A stretch of 64,000 nt of DNA from Fennellomyces sp. T-0311 (taxonomy: Eukaryota > Mucoromycota > Mucoromycetes > Mucorales > Lichtheimiaceae), in NCBI GenBank assembly GCA_025266875.1, contig JALLLT010000046.1, positions 248,001 to 312,000 of the forward strand, in the 5' to 3' direction. The position numbers and the translations under genes are program-made. This document shows, piece after piece, positions 1 through 13,640 of this stretch (positions within the stretch are counted from its first letter, which is position 1; each line of letters opens with the position of its first letter). The notes beneath the pieces are model-generated. The model was not told the DNA's origin and made no database searches. It worked only from the letters and a program-made list of their open reading frames with translations.

Positions 1-3000
1 TATAACTCTAGTTATCAAGAGTGTGTTGGTCGTTTTTACGCGTATAGAATGTACTTATACATAATGTCCTACGTATGCACGATTGACGAGGGATTATGCT
101 CTGTAAAAGTATATTATCAATGGCCGACGTAATAGCGAATACATGAGACTGGAAGATTCAAAGAATTACATATAGACGGTGATATCTACGAGATCGACTG
201 TGGCTTGTCAGTAATGTAACTGAAAACATAAACAGACCGTCAGCATGAAGCGCTACCATATTATGATATATCGACGAACCACATCTTAGTATCTCTTTGT
301 GACACGTTATTCTATACAAGCTGACAGATATGATGCTCTGACTTTAGACCTTCGGCCTTGTCTTACAGTACAAGTGGCCAAACGAAGTTAAGTAAGATCA
401 ACAATCGATTAAATACAGTATCATGGCTTTTGGTTCAATATGATACCTTGTAAAACCTACTGAACGCTAAAAAAATTTGCAAAGACTCTTTTGCTGATCA
501 AATTGATGAGCGTCGGCAAAACAAGTCAATCTTACAGCCACTCTTTCCAGCCACCAATCATTTTGTATTACAAAGCACTGGTGAAAAAAAAGAGTACCCA
601 TCATCATTACACCAGCAAAATTAGTTCGATGCGCTTTGCGGGAATTCGATTCCAATAAATTTTCGTGCGCGCACGTTTTGTTTACAAACAAGATTCAACA
701 CCGTTCGATAAACCTTACATTTAGCATTGTGTCGTGCAGATTGGTATCACCGATATATGTGTGAAAAAAAGTTGTACAGAAAGGGGAGTCAAGAAACTTT
801 TTCCGCGCAAACTTGATAAGCTTGCTTTTGTTAGTTTCTTCCCTAATGGCTTTTTGTACGATGTTCTCTTCGTCCAATCACGGTGGTCGGCATTTATTGT
901 ATCCGCTCGGTCGGAATTTGTCCGTTGTCTCGGGTGATGGTTGAGTGCCTGACCATTTGCAATATATGGAAAGGTGCTCCGGGTTTGGAAGTTGTTTCGG
1001 ATTTCCCACACACGAGTAAAACTTTGGTGAACAATTGGCGGCTGATCAAAATTTTTTTTTCTGGTGATCGTTCCTGGATCATTATACTGATAACAAAACT
1101 TTTTTTCTCGCTCCGCCGGATTAATTTATTGGAACCCCCCCAAGTTGCTTAACGTTGTACGCACGGTTACTTTCGTCATCATTCGATGGAATTCTTCTAA
1201 TCGATTAATCGTCTATTTTTACCGTGGACTATTTGACAACTTTTTATCGGCGGATTGGCGCTAGAAATATCATGTTGAAATAATGCTTGTTTTGTATTAG
1301 CTCAATAGGAAATAAATCGTTCAATGAGTCTTTATTCTAATTGGTAACGTTTTGATGTTCATACGTACAACATCTTTGTCTGGAAGAAAGTCAGTACACA
1401 GTATCGTGCTATATAAGTTGCAGATAGTAATTGATACAGCAGTCATTCGGAAGTAACAGTAACAGAAAACATTCGAATGAATGAAAGGGTCTTTAACTGC
1501 AGTATAATGCCGTTGGTAATCACTGACGAACCATGTGTTTTTCACAGCCAAACCTAGGTTTTGATCCGCGTAGAATAGGCACGTGTTCAACTGAGTCGAA
1601 GAAAGAATAACATGAATGCCGATGCCGAAGTAAAGAAGGATATTCGTCAAATTTACTATACTTGAATGATTACCGTATCGTGGTCAGTAGAATATAGTAA
1701 GCTTACAATAGTCATTAGGTACTAATAATAGCTCCTTTAATGGTTTCCGGAGTTATGCTATAACTGTTCACAAGTGCGCATTAGAATGACGTTGAATGGT
1801 CTTTAGTCTCTTGTTGTCCCAGCATTCAAGATAATTATTAGAAAAAACGTACTTTTTCTCTTTTGTAAACGAGATCGCCTCACTCTTCGTATATCTTTGG
1901 AAATACTATGTATATTCTACTGAATCTTATGGGAAGTTGCTTGATACATCACAGTGGGATTATCAATTAGTGCGTGGTCAATGCCTGTAAAGAAAACATA
2001 GAAGATAACTCCTTTCGAAACACCAAAAGTCATTCTAATACGTGTAAAACCCATGTGCCAGAAGACACATAACCCACAGAGTCGGAAATCACTAAATATG
2101 CTAGTGGAGTTTAGTAAACGTTCATAAGACCTTAATAATAAGGAAAGTTTATTCTTATATGAGTGTAAATGCATAGTAGTAGCATTTTTCTTTGATGGCT
2201 TTTCAAAAAAAAAAGTTCGTTATAACTGTTGGATAGCTTGGAACGCATAAAAATCTTGTAAGCAAGGAATAATCGAATAGCCAACTCAATTTTTTTACAC
2301 CTATGACCTTCGGAGACTCACTGAGCTCTTCTATTACTGTAGCGGACATCGTGATTCAAGTATACTTGTTGAGCAATATTTACGAGCAATCTTTCAACGA
2401 GAGGCTCGCTGGATAGGCACCAACATTAATATACCGTTATTCGCTAATATCCAGGGTTTCCCATGATTCTGCTTTGCTTTGCTATCACAAAGTAATGTTT
2501 GATTGTGTATTTGATGTGCGTTCATTTGTGAGTAGGAGGTATAAGGAGCATTGTTGTCTCAAATAGATGGGGTGTTGTCCAGTGCAAAATTGCATAATGT
2601 AGTTTCTCAGAGCTATTCGACTGATACGTAGTGTATCATCATATTTTTGTAGAGTAGAAAATCAAAGGGCACGAAGAAAGGAATAGAACAAATGTGATGA
2701 AAGTAGATATACGGCCGGGTTTACAGTAACTAATTCTTGATTTGTGCTGTTTGGTGAACGTATGGACATTTAATATTCCGTCTTTCATAATTAATCAATC
2801 AATACAAATTACAAGTGTTTAGCTTACAAGAAGGACAGATCTTGCTCATCTTCTGGGTGTTTTTAGGTCACTCGCGCTTTCGAGATCTACTGAATCAAAA
2901 CCCCCAAATGCAAATACTTTATGAAAATACGATGCTTGCGTCTCCCAAATTTTGGCTCTCCTTACCGATTTTTACGACGATCTACAAGCTATGAAATTAG

Positions 3001-4864
3001 TGTGTTTTACTCCGTAAAGAAGAATCCGAGCTATAAATACGAGATTCGTTCATTTAGAGTTAGTTACTTAGCGAAAAAAAAATAGTGGACAAATGCCCTA
3101 TTAACTTCAAGTCAATCCTGCACATCTAGTTCTTGGAAAGTTAAATGGTAGTGAGCTATTCGCTTATTAACTCCACTTTGATTGTGAAAGAACCGGTCGC
3201 TGTAAATGGATGTCACCCACATGAAGCCTAGAAAAAGTCCATCGTTACCACAGGTTAACGACAGCACCAAGAAAATTGAATTTGGTCAATTCATGTTGTT
3301 CAAATCAGTACAGATTCATGGAACCACTTGTTTGTTAAGTAGTTGTTTAGGGAGGCCGCTGCATTAAATTAGAGTTTGATTGTTGTAGTAGACGATATCG
3401 TGTTGATATGCCACAATCACGCCGTGGTTGATGGACTTATCAATATTTGCATCTACATACTATAATAAAATGGTGTATGCAAGTTCATGATTATGAATCT
3501 GACAGGAATCTAATGCAAGAGTGATCCTTCTTGCATGATGTTGGTATATTGCTTTAAACTAACCTTATATGCACCTAACAACTACTTTTTTTTGAAGCCT
3601 GGATTATACTCCATGCATAACATTCTTTATTCTGTTGCAGCGTATTTTCGAATGCATTTTCGATTCCATGCATATACATCCGCCCTTATGCATGTAAGTG
3701 CTCAAGGCGTTTGGAACAACTCTGCAGCGAGCCTACATTTTGACTTGACCTTACTATAGGGGAGCTTCTACAAGTTTTGTATTAAAGTATATGGCCACAG
3801 GATAAAGAAAGAAATCTTCATGTAATACCTAGGAACACTTAGCTAAACAGACAATGCATACTATGTCTGGTCTATATTCCGTATATGATTCTTTAATCAA
3901 TGGAAGCCTTTTCTTCTTCAGCGGAACGAAAGTGTGCACGGGCGACAGATGATCTACATCGTACTGTTTATCCAATCACTCCTTCATCATACATCCACGT
4001 ATCTAGTATGTATTTCAATTATAAGTATAAATGGTAGTTCAACGACTTTTGTCACATTGTATTTACTAAAGTTACCCCAGCAAGTTACGTATCTAAAGTG
4101 TCGCAAAAACATGGGCTAGGCATAGCCAAACATTAACTATTGGCAGTGTATCGCAAGCATATGCAGTAGGCGTATATACAATACATAAATGAAGATATAC
4201 AAATGAGGAAAAGTAATATCTGTAATTAAGTATGTGGCTCGAACAAGAGCGTGTCAGAGATTAACCGTTCGGCGTAGGGTCAAACATATACTCTACAAAT
4301 ACCTTCCTGGTGCCCAATACGGATACTCCCACGAGTTAAAGCCTTACATTTTCACTTTTGCGCAATTTTGATTGTATACAACTAATTCCAACCACGGTGC
4401 TGCCGGTGATATTCCTGCCATCGCTATCAGCCTGTTCATCCTTGACACCTTCTTCCGAATCCCGACAGACCGCACACTTACCCAATGATATACCACTGTG
4501 GGAGTGGCCAATTGGCTGTTCACTTTAATCCCCCCCGCCGAAGTCATATTACACGGACAGATTTCTTCCTATTTAAATAGCTTAGCAATATAATCTTACA
4601 GTTATACTAAACGTGGGTTGCGAGGGAAGCTGCCATAATCCATATAGTTTATGGTTTGTAGGTAATTAAGTACTTTCAACGGATATAGGAGATCTCACGT
4701 CCTGGGATGAGGTGGCAGCTTGGTCTTGGTATAAAATTCAACGATATTTTGGAATTGATTGAGAGTACGATGTATAAAAAAAACTTTTCAAGATGAGATA
4801 TCCTCATCGAAACCAAACGGATGCATAATCTAACTTGTTACGAAGCCTGCATATATTTAACTTT
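1..4864. other. AT-rich intergenic region, no gene recognised
   Basis: I see no convincing gene here. Open frames are short (up to about 110 codons), overlap each other on both strands, and carry no recognisable motif, splice pattern or transposase signature. Homopolymer A/T runs are frequent. The right end must contain the 3' flank of the pyrophosphatase gene, whose stop codon is at 4865-4867. I cannot exclude short non-coding RNAs or highly diverged relics. Confidence 0.6.
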
Positions 4865-6298
4865 CTAAAGGCTTGCTCTAATGTAATACCACTTGTCGTC
4901 CTTTCCTTCTACCTTCGGTTCCTGTACGGCGACAGATTCCTATAACAACATCCCATCAGTAAAACACTTCACACGCCGCCTCGTCTGTCATACCGAATCA
5001 TCGGAGGACTTGTGCGACGCATCGCCAGCTCTGTAGGGAGATCCCTCAACCGCCGTATTGATCCTATTTTCCGAATCCCATGTAAGCTATTCAGCAATCG
5101 ACTATGCTCTTCTGCTCAACATACACACTGATATCATGGGTATCTGCCTTGCAAGGGATCTTGCCCTGAATCAAACGATTCCAAGCATCGTGCGTTTCTT
5201 CAATCACATGCGTCGCATATGCCTATAAGGAAACTTTAGAGCTCCGATGCTTTCTTTGGGCTTCCCCGCATTTCATTACCTTGTCTTTACATTGACCGTT
5301 AAACGCAAACTGGTTCGCTGGCTTGCCATCGGGCATCTTGTAAACCTTGAACCAATGGCGGGTTGCATCGATTAATCCTGGGAGATGCTTCTCGACGTCG
5401 CTGATATCTGAATTAATAAAGTGAGCCGGGGGTCTCTGCCTGTTTATGCAAATCACAATATACCGTTCAACTTTTCGGCAAGGGGATCTCTGTTATCAAT
5501 TGCGATCAGCTTCCAGTCGGTTTCGCCCTCGTCAAGAAGGGCCATCACGCCAAGCACCTTGACTTGCTTGACTTGACCGCAGTATCCAATGCGTTCACCG
5601 ATCTCACACACATCAATAGGATCGTTATCGCCACGCGCCTTGGTGTCTGCGTTCACAGTGGTTGGATCTTCCCACGTCTAATAGATCCTATGTCAGTATT
5701 ATCAATAAGCCGGATCTGGATCGCCACTTACCTGTGGCAAGGCACCATAGTTCCAAATATAACCCTTGTAGGGGAAGCAATTGCGAACAAAACGCACTTT
5801 GCCCTTCTTGACGTCTTGCTTGAGGGGATTGAAGGCTTCACCAGTGGCAATCTATTTTATCGTATCAGACATATTGAACAGGAGACACCACCCCACATTC
5901 TTTCCCCTTTCGCCTGGTAGCTTCAACATGCCTCGATTTTAGCATTCGTCCAACGAGGAATCTCGACTACCATGTTGAGCAACGTCTTTTCCTTGTTGGC
6001 ATAGAGAGGGATGTCATGGAAAGGTGAGATCTTTTTGCCGTCCTTTTCTATATATTAAAAGTGAGTGCGGGTATTCCATGATAAACTCTTTAAAAGTGTA
6101 TAGATATATAGATATATTTATCTGTATAAATAGGATCAATAACGTACGAATGTGGACACGGTAATTAGGCGTAAATGGCTTGCCCGATGTTGCGACTTTG
6201 TAGGCAGAGGAAGACGACATTCTTGTAGAAGAGAAAGAAACTTGTGCAAAAGAACCAACCGAAAACGGTCTTGTAGCTCCCAGTAACCGTGCACTCAT
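4865..6298 (-). CDS. IPP1: Inorganic pyrophosphatase (family I), with mitochondrial-type N-terminal extension
   Basis: Hydrolyses the pyrophosphate released by biosynthetic reactions. Eight exons: 6148-6298, 5932-6047, 5732-5851, 5464-5677, 5280-5407, 5125-5222, 4994-5063 and 4865-4939, in frame for 323 residues. The protein shows the family hallmarks [29 protein letters not shown] and the catalytic acidic motif [12 protein letters not shown], then GETDWK and [12 protein letters not shown]; the last exon ends in DDKWYY, like the DKWFF end of yeast Ipp1. The first 26 residues ([11 protein letters not shown]...) are basic, Ser-rich and free of acidic residues, as in a matrix-targeting peptide. 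A second ATG at 6218-6220 would give a 297-residue cytosolic form close to yeast size. Intron 2 uses a GC donor (5930-5931). A pyrimidine-rich acceptor just upstream, near 6340-6360, suggests a leader intron. Function is certain; the exact start is inferred. Confidence 0.95.
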
Positions 6299-9200
6299 AT
6301 TTCTGCTTACGGAAGCTATTGAAAGTTCAAGGCGTCGGAGCGTTTGACACCTGAAAAAAAACATGTGAGCGGTGTATAGACACTATATCGGTTCCTGCTC
6401 ACCTTTGAAATTGTCAAGAGTTCTAATACCCATGCTTCCATAGCGTTCATTTTGTTTTTTGTTCTTATTCACATGAGAATAATAAACTGCAGGATGACAA
6501 AGTATCATGCCACGGTTATTGGTATTACAGGGTGCATCTTTTTGGGATCTGCAGACGGGCAACACCGACTGTGTACCGGAGCTCTTTATTATCTTGTTGG
6601 CTAGCAACCGTTGCCAGGTTACTTTATTTGTAGGTGAAGTCATGGCGGCGTTATACCACCCGTAAGCAAATTTCTTCGATTTCATATGTCAAACAAACGT
6701 GATCCACTTGTTATAACCCGTTTTATGTGATGCTAACAAATAGTGCGTATTAACGGTCAATGAGATACATTACTTACGCCATACATCATGCTTTTATAGT
6801 TAAGCTATAACAATTGGTGCTATGTGCGGCTAGAAAAAAAAGAACCGAGTCCAACATGAATGGTGCAACGCACAGCCTCTATGAGTAAATTAGCGTTGAA
6901 TAATGCCGACTGACATCATACATATACAGTGCTCCAGTAATGTAGATACAGAAACCTTTTATACACAGAGGTGAAGTCAAGCCTTGTGATATTTTATTGC
7001 TCTTGATTGTAGAATTTGGATCTACACTCAACCTGCAGCAATGCTTGATTAGCCCCTATATGCAATTTTGGATATCCACAATTTGAGCTACATACGCAGT
7101 TTTTGTTATTTGACTATCAAGTTCTCCATAACCGATCAATTTAATACTGAAGTTAGCACCGACAGCGAATGAATTGACAGAGTTCCTTTACATTTTAGCA
7201 TAAGATTTCGTTGTTGTCGTTGGTGGTAATTTAAATATCGTGTTGATGGCTATGTATGTAGACACGTATCGGTGATTAACTATTCCCACTCGACGTACGT
7301 AGTTTAGCTTTGGAGGCACAAACAAATCATTAAAGCTTGCAATAGACCACATCTGTGTCACAGATACATAACCCACTAAAACATCAATTCAAATAGTGGT
7401 TGCTATATCATTCAGTTTAAAAACTAAGGCATAGAATACCGCATTGAAAGCATTTTATCCGATTTGCCATTGTACTTGCAGATCAAGAAAAGGCCAATGT
7501 GACACCTGCAGCTTCATCTATGCATGCTGTCAAATAAGAGATAAATGATTGCTCCGTTTCCTATAGACTATACTTTTTAGGCAGCAATACCATGCGTAAA
7601 ATGAGTCGCTTAAATTACATCGTTTATAGTACTGTATGTACTGTCATATATATCCATGCAGCCTCGGTGTGACTAGACGCAAGTACACGGCTGAAATTCA
7701 AGTGTTCTGATTTGCTCAATGCGGTCTAAGTATGAACCGGATTTGGTAGTCAAGATAGCGAACAAATATGTAGCAATAGCAAATCGTGACATTATTGATC
7801 GAACATTCCTGTTGTCTCCTGTTTAATTGTTGGACGCATCTATAAGAGCTAAAAAGCTACTAACTTGATGATAAATAATTACAACGCACTTGTTTGATGG
7901 CATTCCATTTGATCTAGGGAGAATGAGCAAGATCCGACTTATCTATAAGGAGGTAAGGCAGGATTACATTTGTCTGATGAGAAATGGTTAACTATATCAA
8001 AGTTAAAACAATATAGTACTTTGTACTAGCAGAAAATAGATAATGCTCTTTACTTCAGAAACGAGCAAGGATAAGCCGATGTTGTTACACATAATATTCG
8101 TGAAGGTCTATGGAAGAACCAAAGTGTTCTAGGCGTTTCCTTTCAAATTAAGCTTCGGATGTCTAATGGGATCGGCGACGACATGACTACAAGTGTATGG
8201 GATGATAGGAAAGGACTATCGGGAACGAGGTTCTATGTACTTTTAAATATAGCTGGATTGTTGTGGGCTTAGCTCCTATAGAGTTTGGTGCAATAGTGCG
8301 TAAATGCCAACGACGCAGTGTATTCCTCATGGGTAACCGCCGCCATGTAGGTCACTTGGATCCCGTGATCTTTACATAGGTTGTCGTCAGGGATACCGTG
8401 GCAGCAATAAACGCTCTTTTTGACAATATCTACATCAAATGACAGATTGCAGGATACATACACAAGCAAGTGTAAAGACTTTGGGTTAACATACTTTGTT
8501 AATTGAGTTGATTCGATCAAATCATCGTGCACGGTCAATTAAGTTTCTCACTACGAACAAAACGACGCATTGGAGGTTGGTCGATTACCTGCTCTTGTCG
8601 TTTCCTCGATACTAAAGTTGCTGCACCTGTAGCCGTACTGGTCGGACTGAGCTGTCTCACTGGTTATTCATGACCTGATATTTTTTTTAGTGTGTTTCTG
8701 ATACTCCTAGGCAAAGTGAACGGATATTACGGATCTTATATAATAATCCGAGTGCTTTTGTGTCACTTTAGAATACCCAAAAGCGACTCCATTGTTTACT
8801 GCTGCAAGTGTGTTACAGATACACAACATGTGGGGTGTAAGGGGGACAAAGGGACATCGGGTGTACACTATCATATCACGACGACATTGTGAATGTCGAT
8901 GGCCCACTTGACAAAGAAAAGTGTAGACCTCCTTAAATGTTCTAGTGTCCCAAAGCTAGCATGAGCTGCACCACAGCACCGACCACCTGCGTAACCATCT
9001 AAAAGCTGGTGTGGTTTGCGTGGTGCGTTGGATAGATAGGGGAAGAAGCGAAAAAATAACCCTAGCACTTGTCGAGAGACGCAAAGGCGACTATTCACGC
9101 GAGACAATGCAAGGATATTCTTTTATGCTCGCTGCAAGGCGAAGACCCGCATAAGATATGCGCGGGGAGCAGATCGTCTGTTGCTGTACACGTTTGTGTT

Positions 9201-9734
9201 CTTATCATCTGACCCACTCGCACAAGTCAGTCTGTAACCCATGGCGCCATTTTTATAGGCAGCGGTACTTTGTGTAACGTTAGATTGGCCTCCTCCCCCC
9301 CACTCCTTTGACTCCTCTTCGGACCATCACACAGCAAACACTACAATTTTTTTCCGAGTGTTTTATCGCAGACCAGGCCTATCTCCAAGATTTTATCCGA
9401 GCAAGACCAAAATAAACACTGGACGTATCTGCTGGCGTTACTAGTCCAGATGTGGATCCCAACGGGCTAGGGGAGATTGAAGGAGTATAGTAGGTTTTTT
9501 AGGTGGGAAACGGAGTCGGGGGTGACACCCGCAAGCGCTTACTGAATTTTTTTTTCTCGTATCGAAAGCTACTTTTTGTGCCTTGAGGAATTATATCTTT
9601 TTCTCTTCTTTCTTTACTCCACTTCGCCTATTTTCGGCCCGGGCTTTGGCTATTGTTCGAAGCTATAAAACCTCATTGACCTTCATTCCCCTACCTCGTT
9701 CATCCCGCAACGCGTGTTCATCTACCTGAAACGA
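6299..9734. other. Intergenic region between IPP1 and ERG5
   Basis: About 3.4 kb holding the IPP1 promoter at the left and the ERG5 promoter at the right. Small open frames (for example 6383-6685 minus, 8269-8538 minus, 8871-9107 minus) show no motif, and I do not call them. The last 400 bases are pyrimidine-rich with long T and C runs. They include a short GC palindrome, gggtgacaccc, near 9520-9530, which is a plausible regulatory element for the sterol gene but not proven. Confidence 0.5.
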
Positions 9735-9830
9735 GTAAGTATCACCTTCCCTGTACTCATTCGCGATGGAGATTTTTTATACCGAGATCTTTTGCTAACA
9801 AGTCTTTTCTTTCGTTGCTTCTTCGTGCAG
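9735..9830 (+). other. Leader intron of ERG5
   Basis: A consensus donor gtaagtatc and the acceptor cttcgtgcag at 9821-9830 bracket a T-rich 96-base segment. The acceptor ends one base before the ERG5 start codon at 9832. This is what a 5' UTR intron would look like; transcript data would be decisive. Confidence 0.55.
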
Positions 9831-9831
9831 T

Positions 9832-11767
9832 ATGGCCACCAGCAGGTAAGATCATTGTTTTCGCGACCCGTCAAATTTCTGGGGTCAACTGACACCTCTC
9901 TAATAGTATCTTTGACCCACGTACCTTGGAGTCGGCCAAAAACACCCTGACGGCCTTCATGAAGACTGCGTTCTCGCAGCCTAACATCTCGACAACCGCC
10001 ATTGTCTGCTCGGCCGTTGTCGGCCTCTTTGCTTATGAACAGTACTGGTATCTTAGCAAGAAGAAGTCATTGCCTGGTCCCAAGTTCAAGATCCCCATCA
10101 TTGGTGCGTTCTTAGATTCTTTGTACCCTACTTTCGAAGGTTATATGAGCAAGTGGAAGAGTGGTGAGCTTTCCTGCGTCAGTGTGTTTGACAGGTAAAA
10201 AAATCAGCTGTTCCAGATTTTAAAGTTTATTAGGTTCTTTAACCCTTAATATTTCTTGCGAAAATAGATTCGTTGTCATTGCCTCGACCTGCGACATCAG
10301 CCGAAAGATTCTTAACTCGCCTTCGTTTGCTGAACCCACTGTCGTCGACTCAATGACTTATATCTTGTGCCCCGACAACTGGGTCTTCCTGAGTGGCAAG
10401 GCACACGTAGACTACCGTCGCGGTCTGAACGTTCTTTTCACCAGACGGGCTCTCGGGTAATTGCATAGAAAAATAAGGGGGTTGCCTAGCAGCGTGGTTG
10501 CTAACCAATTGGTTAATCATAGTATTTATATTCCCATCCAGGAGAAGGTCTACGAGCGCCACTTCAATGAATGGCTTTCGTTGAACGGCAAGGTTGAAGC
10601 ATATCAGCTGCGTTTCCGTGAAATCAACATGGAATCGTCGTTGCGCGTTTTCCTTGGTGACAAGATGAGCGACGAGGTTGCTAAGCGTATTTCGCTGGAA
10701 TACTTCAACATCACTGCCGCGCTCGAACTTGTCAACTTCCCGATTCCTCTTCCAGGTACTAAGGTCTACAAGGCCATCCAGTCGCGTAAATACATTGTGA
10801 AGCAATTTGTGGACTGTATCCAGGATGCGCGCAAGCGTATGGCCGCTGGTGCCGAACCAAAGTCGTTGATGGATGCATGGCTTCAGGCAATGAGAGAAGA
10901 GGAGATTGAATGCGAAAAGGCTGGCAAACCAGCTCCGCGTAAATTCGACGATCGCGAAATTGCCTTGACAATCTTGACGTTCTTGTTCGCCAGTCAAGAC
11001 GCCACTTCTTCAGCTTTGACCTGGGCTTTCCAATTGCTTGCTGATCACCCTGATATTCTTGATCGTGTGCGCGAGGAACAGATCCGTGTCCGTGAAGGCA
11101 AGCTGGACCAACCCTTGACTCTTGAGTTGATGGAGGCTTCCACTTACTTGCGCCAGGTTACCAAGGAGATCCTTCGTCTCCGTCCACCAGTGCTCATGGG
11201 TAAATATAGCCTTATCCTTACCCCTTACTTGCTCGAAGCTTAACGGAAACAATATTTTTTAGTGCCCTACAAGACCACTCGAGACTGGGCCATCACTGAT
11301 AACTATACGGTGCCCAAGAACTGTACGTGATAAATTTAATGCAACTTGTACAACTCAAACTAACTGGTATGTGATAGCCATGTTGATTCCTACCACCTAT
11401 CCTGCGTTGCACGATCCCGTCGCGTACCCGAACCCGGACAACTTTGATCCCGACCGCTGGGGCCCCGATGGAAACGCTGAAAAGTACCCCAAGAACTTCA
11501 TGGTTTTCGGCAACGGTCCCCACCATTGTTTGGGCAAAGAGTATGCTATGATGCATTTGATGGCTATCATGGCTCAGGCCTCACTTCAGCTCGATTGGAC
11601 CCATTACCGAACTGAAAAGAGTGACGAGATCTCGTAAGTTTTTATCGAAGGGAAAAAAGAATTACCAGTTTTCTCATGCCTTCGTTTCTTCTTTTAGCAT
11701 TTTTGCAACCATCTATCCGCAGGACGGGTGCATCATGAGCTTCAAGAAGCGAGAGACTGTCGCTTAA
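9832..11767 (+). CDS. ERG5: Sterol C-22 desaturase, cytochrome P450 CYP61 family
   Basis: Introduces the C22(23) double bond in the sterol side chain late in ergosterol synthesis, in the ER membrane. Seven exons (9832-9845, 9907-10194, 10268-10456, 10523-11199, 11263-11322, 11378-11633, 11698-11767) give 517 residues. An N-terminal hydrophobic anchor around residues 35-48 precedes a Pro/Gly hinge (LPGPK). The I-helix near residue 319 reads FASQDATSS, the Asp-Ala version typical of CYP61 rather than the usual AGxDTT. The ExxR motif is EILR near 377. The heme loop is [10 protein letters not shown], with Cys near 460 and His where many P450s have Arg. The ALGIYIPIQE segment fixes the exon 3/4 junction. 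The protein is intact. The neighbouring P450 downstream is unrelated in subfamily. Confidence 0.95.
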
Positions 11768-13640
11768 GTTTCTTATACTAACTTGCCCCAATTTCCTTTT
11801 CATTATTTTTGAACTTACTCCTCTACTAATCTTTATCCGGTGTGGCCTACTTTTTCTTTCATTTTTGTTCCCGTCTTTGGACCGTTCTTGTGCCTTTATT
11901 AATTTTGATCCTAATACTTCTCCCTTATAAGTTATTTCGAAATCAGTTTACTTAATACAACATTGTATTTTGCATGTATTTCTTCTGATCATTTCTTTTT
12001 TGTGTCGGTAACAAGTACTTTTTACTCTATACCTTGTTTGATAATCCGGAGAGGGAGTGTTGTGGCCTTGTCTGTACTCTGGTTTGACATCTCCTGGAAA
12101 GGAATGTTTTTTTTTGTCTTACACCATGTGGTTGTTCTTAACGGATACCGAAATAGATTCTCCGGGTACGAGTCAGTCCCTACCGAATTCGTTCTGTAAA
12201 AGTCATTGAATATACTCGATATATATGATCACACTACTTCTCACAACAAATGTACCGCAAAGCTTTACTTATTTTAGAGTTAAGCTTGTGCGGGTATACT
12301 TTTGTATATTATTAACTTACATGATCGTTGGGGTGGTGGCGTCAAAGGTAACGACGGACTTACCATATATTAAGGAATATTGACCATGTACTTCAAAATC
12401 TTGCATATATACAGGGTTAGACGGGGCCCATCTGATAAATATTTGTCTGCCTTTATCAGAGAAGACGATTGGCTATGGTCATACGACTATGACCTCAGGT
12501 ATTTTCGAAAACATCCACGTGCAAAGATCATCCATGCATTCTAAAAGGCGCGCAATGATGTCAAAGTGGTAATATGATTATACATGATTCAGTCAGCTGT
12601 TGCCCTTTTGACCTTTTAAACAACCTTTCACGCATCCCACGGATCGTATAGTGTGAAGTACAAACCAAGCAATCGCATGGTTCATTATCTATTTTTAAAT
12701 CTTTTGTGTATAAGTTTGGCGGTACAGGTTGGTAGAGGGTAATAATATCTGATAAGCATGTATGGGGAGGATGTTTGTATCGGATGTTCAGCAAAGAACT
12801 TTCTGTTACCTATGATGGCTGTGATCTATGTTATTTATACTACAGAGCCGACCAACATATGTCAATTGGCGTATTACGATTTCGGTCCCTTCTGGATCTT
12901 CCTAAAACATAGAAGCTAGGATGGATACCATATTAATTCAGCTAATGTTTGTAAGAATGCGTGTCTATTCACGCAAGTAACGAAAAGCTTCGAATAAAAG
13001 TACTATGCTGCGTACTATAGATTATGAAAGAGATCTTTTTTATACGTATGTCAGTGTTTGGGATAAAGGAAGTATATACGTGCTGTGTTTCGTTCTTCTC
13101 GCGCTTTTCTTAAGTCTAGATATACGTGTCGTTACTGGGTCTATACCTTGACAAATGTCTCAGATACCATGCTTCCATCGTTTCCGCCGTTTCTACCAGA
13201 CGAAAAGGGTGTTTCACTCATAGAGAACGAATGAATCGATTTGGTGATAGTCGACTTTAACGATGCCTGTAGAGTATACTTTGCTTGACAGTCTAATAAC
13301 AACTATCGTGTTTACGGAGAGCTACATAAGTAGCACCATGCACCCTATGCATATCGTCATGCATCTTCAGCCATAGTTCCAAACTCAACACTCTTGAACT
13401 GGGAGTAGTAGTATGTAGAGCAAAAAGGAGCAAAGAAGCAATGAGTATGAGTAAGCTTCGGAACATATATGTAGAATATCTCGAAATACGCGATACTACT
13501 AGAATAAAGGGGTCTCGAAGTGCGTTTTATCCAAACAGAGACTGCATCCAATGTGCATGGATTATGCCAACTAGGGGTCGGGTTTTTTAATCCATGCTAC
13601 GTGTCTTTCTCCCTTTTATTCCCTTTTTTAAGAAAAAGCA
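11768..13640. other. Intergenic region between the two P450 genes
   Basis: Contains the ERG5 3' UTR (T-rich, 11768 to about 12000) and the promoter of the second P450. Open frames are short and featureless. The 60 bases before the downstream ATG are T-rich, with a long pyrimidine run. I see no repeat or RNA gene. Confidence 0.5.

Noticed and set aside
6383..6685. 100-codon minus-strand frame before IPP1
   Set aside because: No recognisable domain, and it overlaps the likely leader-intron and promoter region of IPP1.
8871..9107. 78-codon minus-strand frame with Cys and Gly
   Set aside because: No homologous pattern, no exon partners; considered chance.
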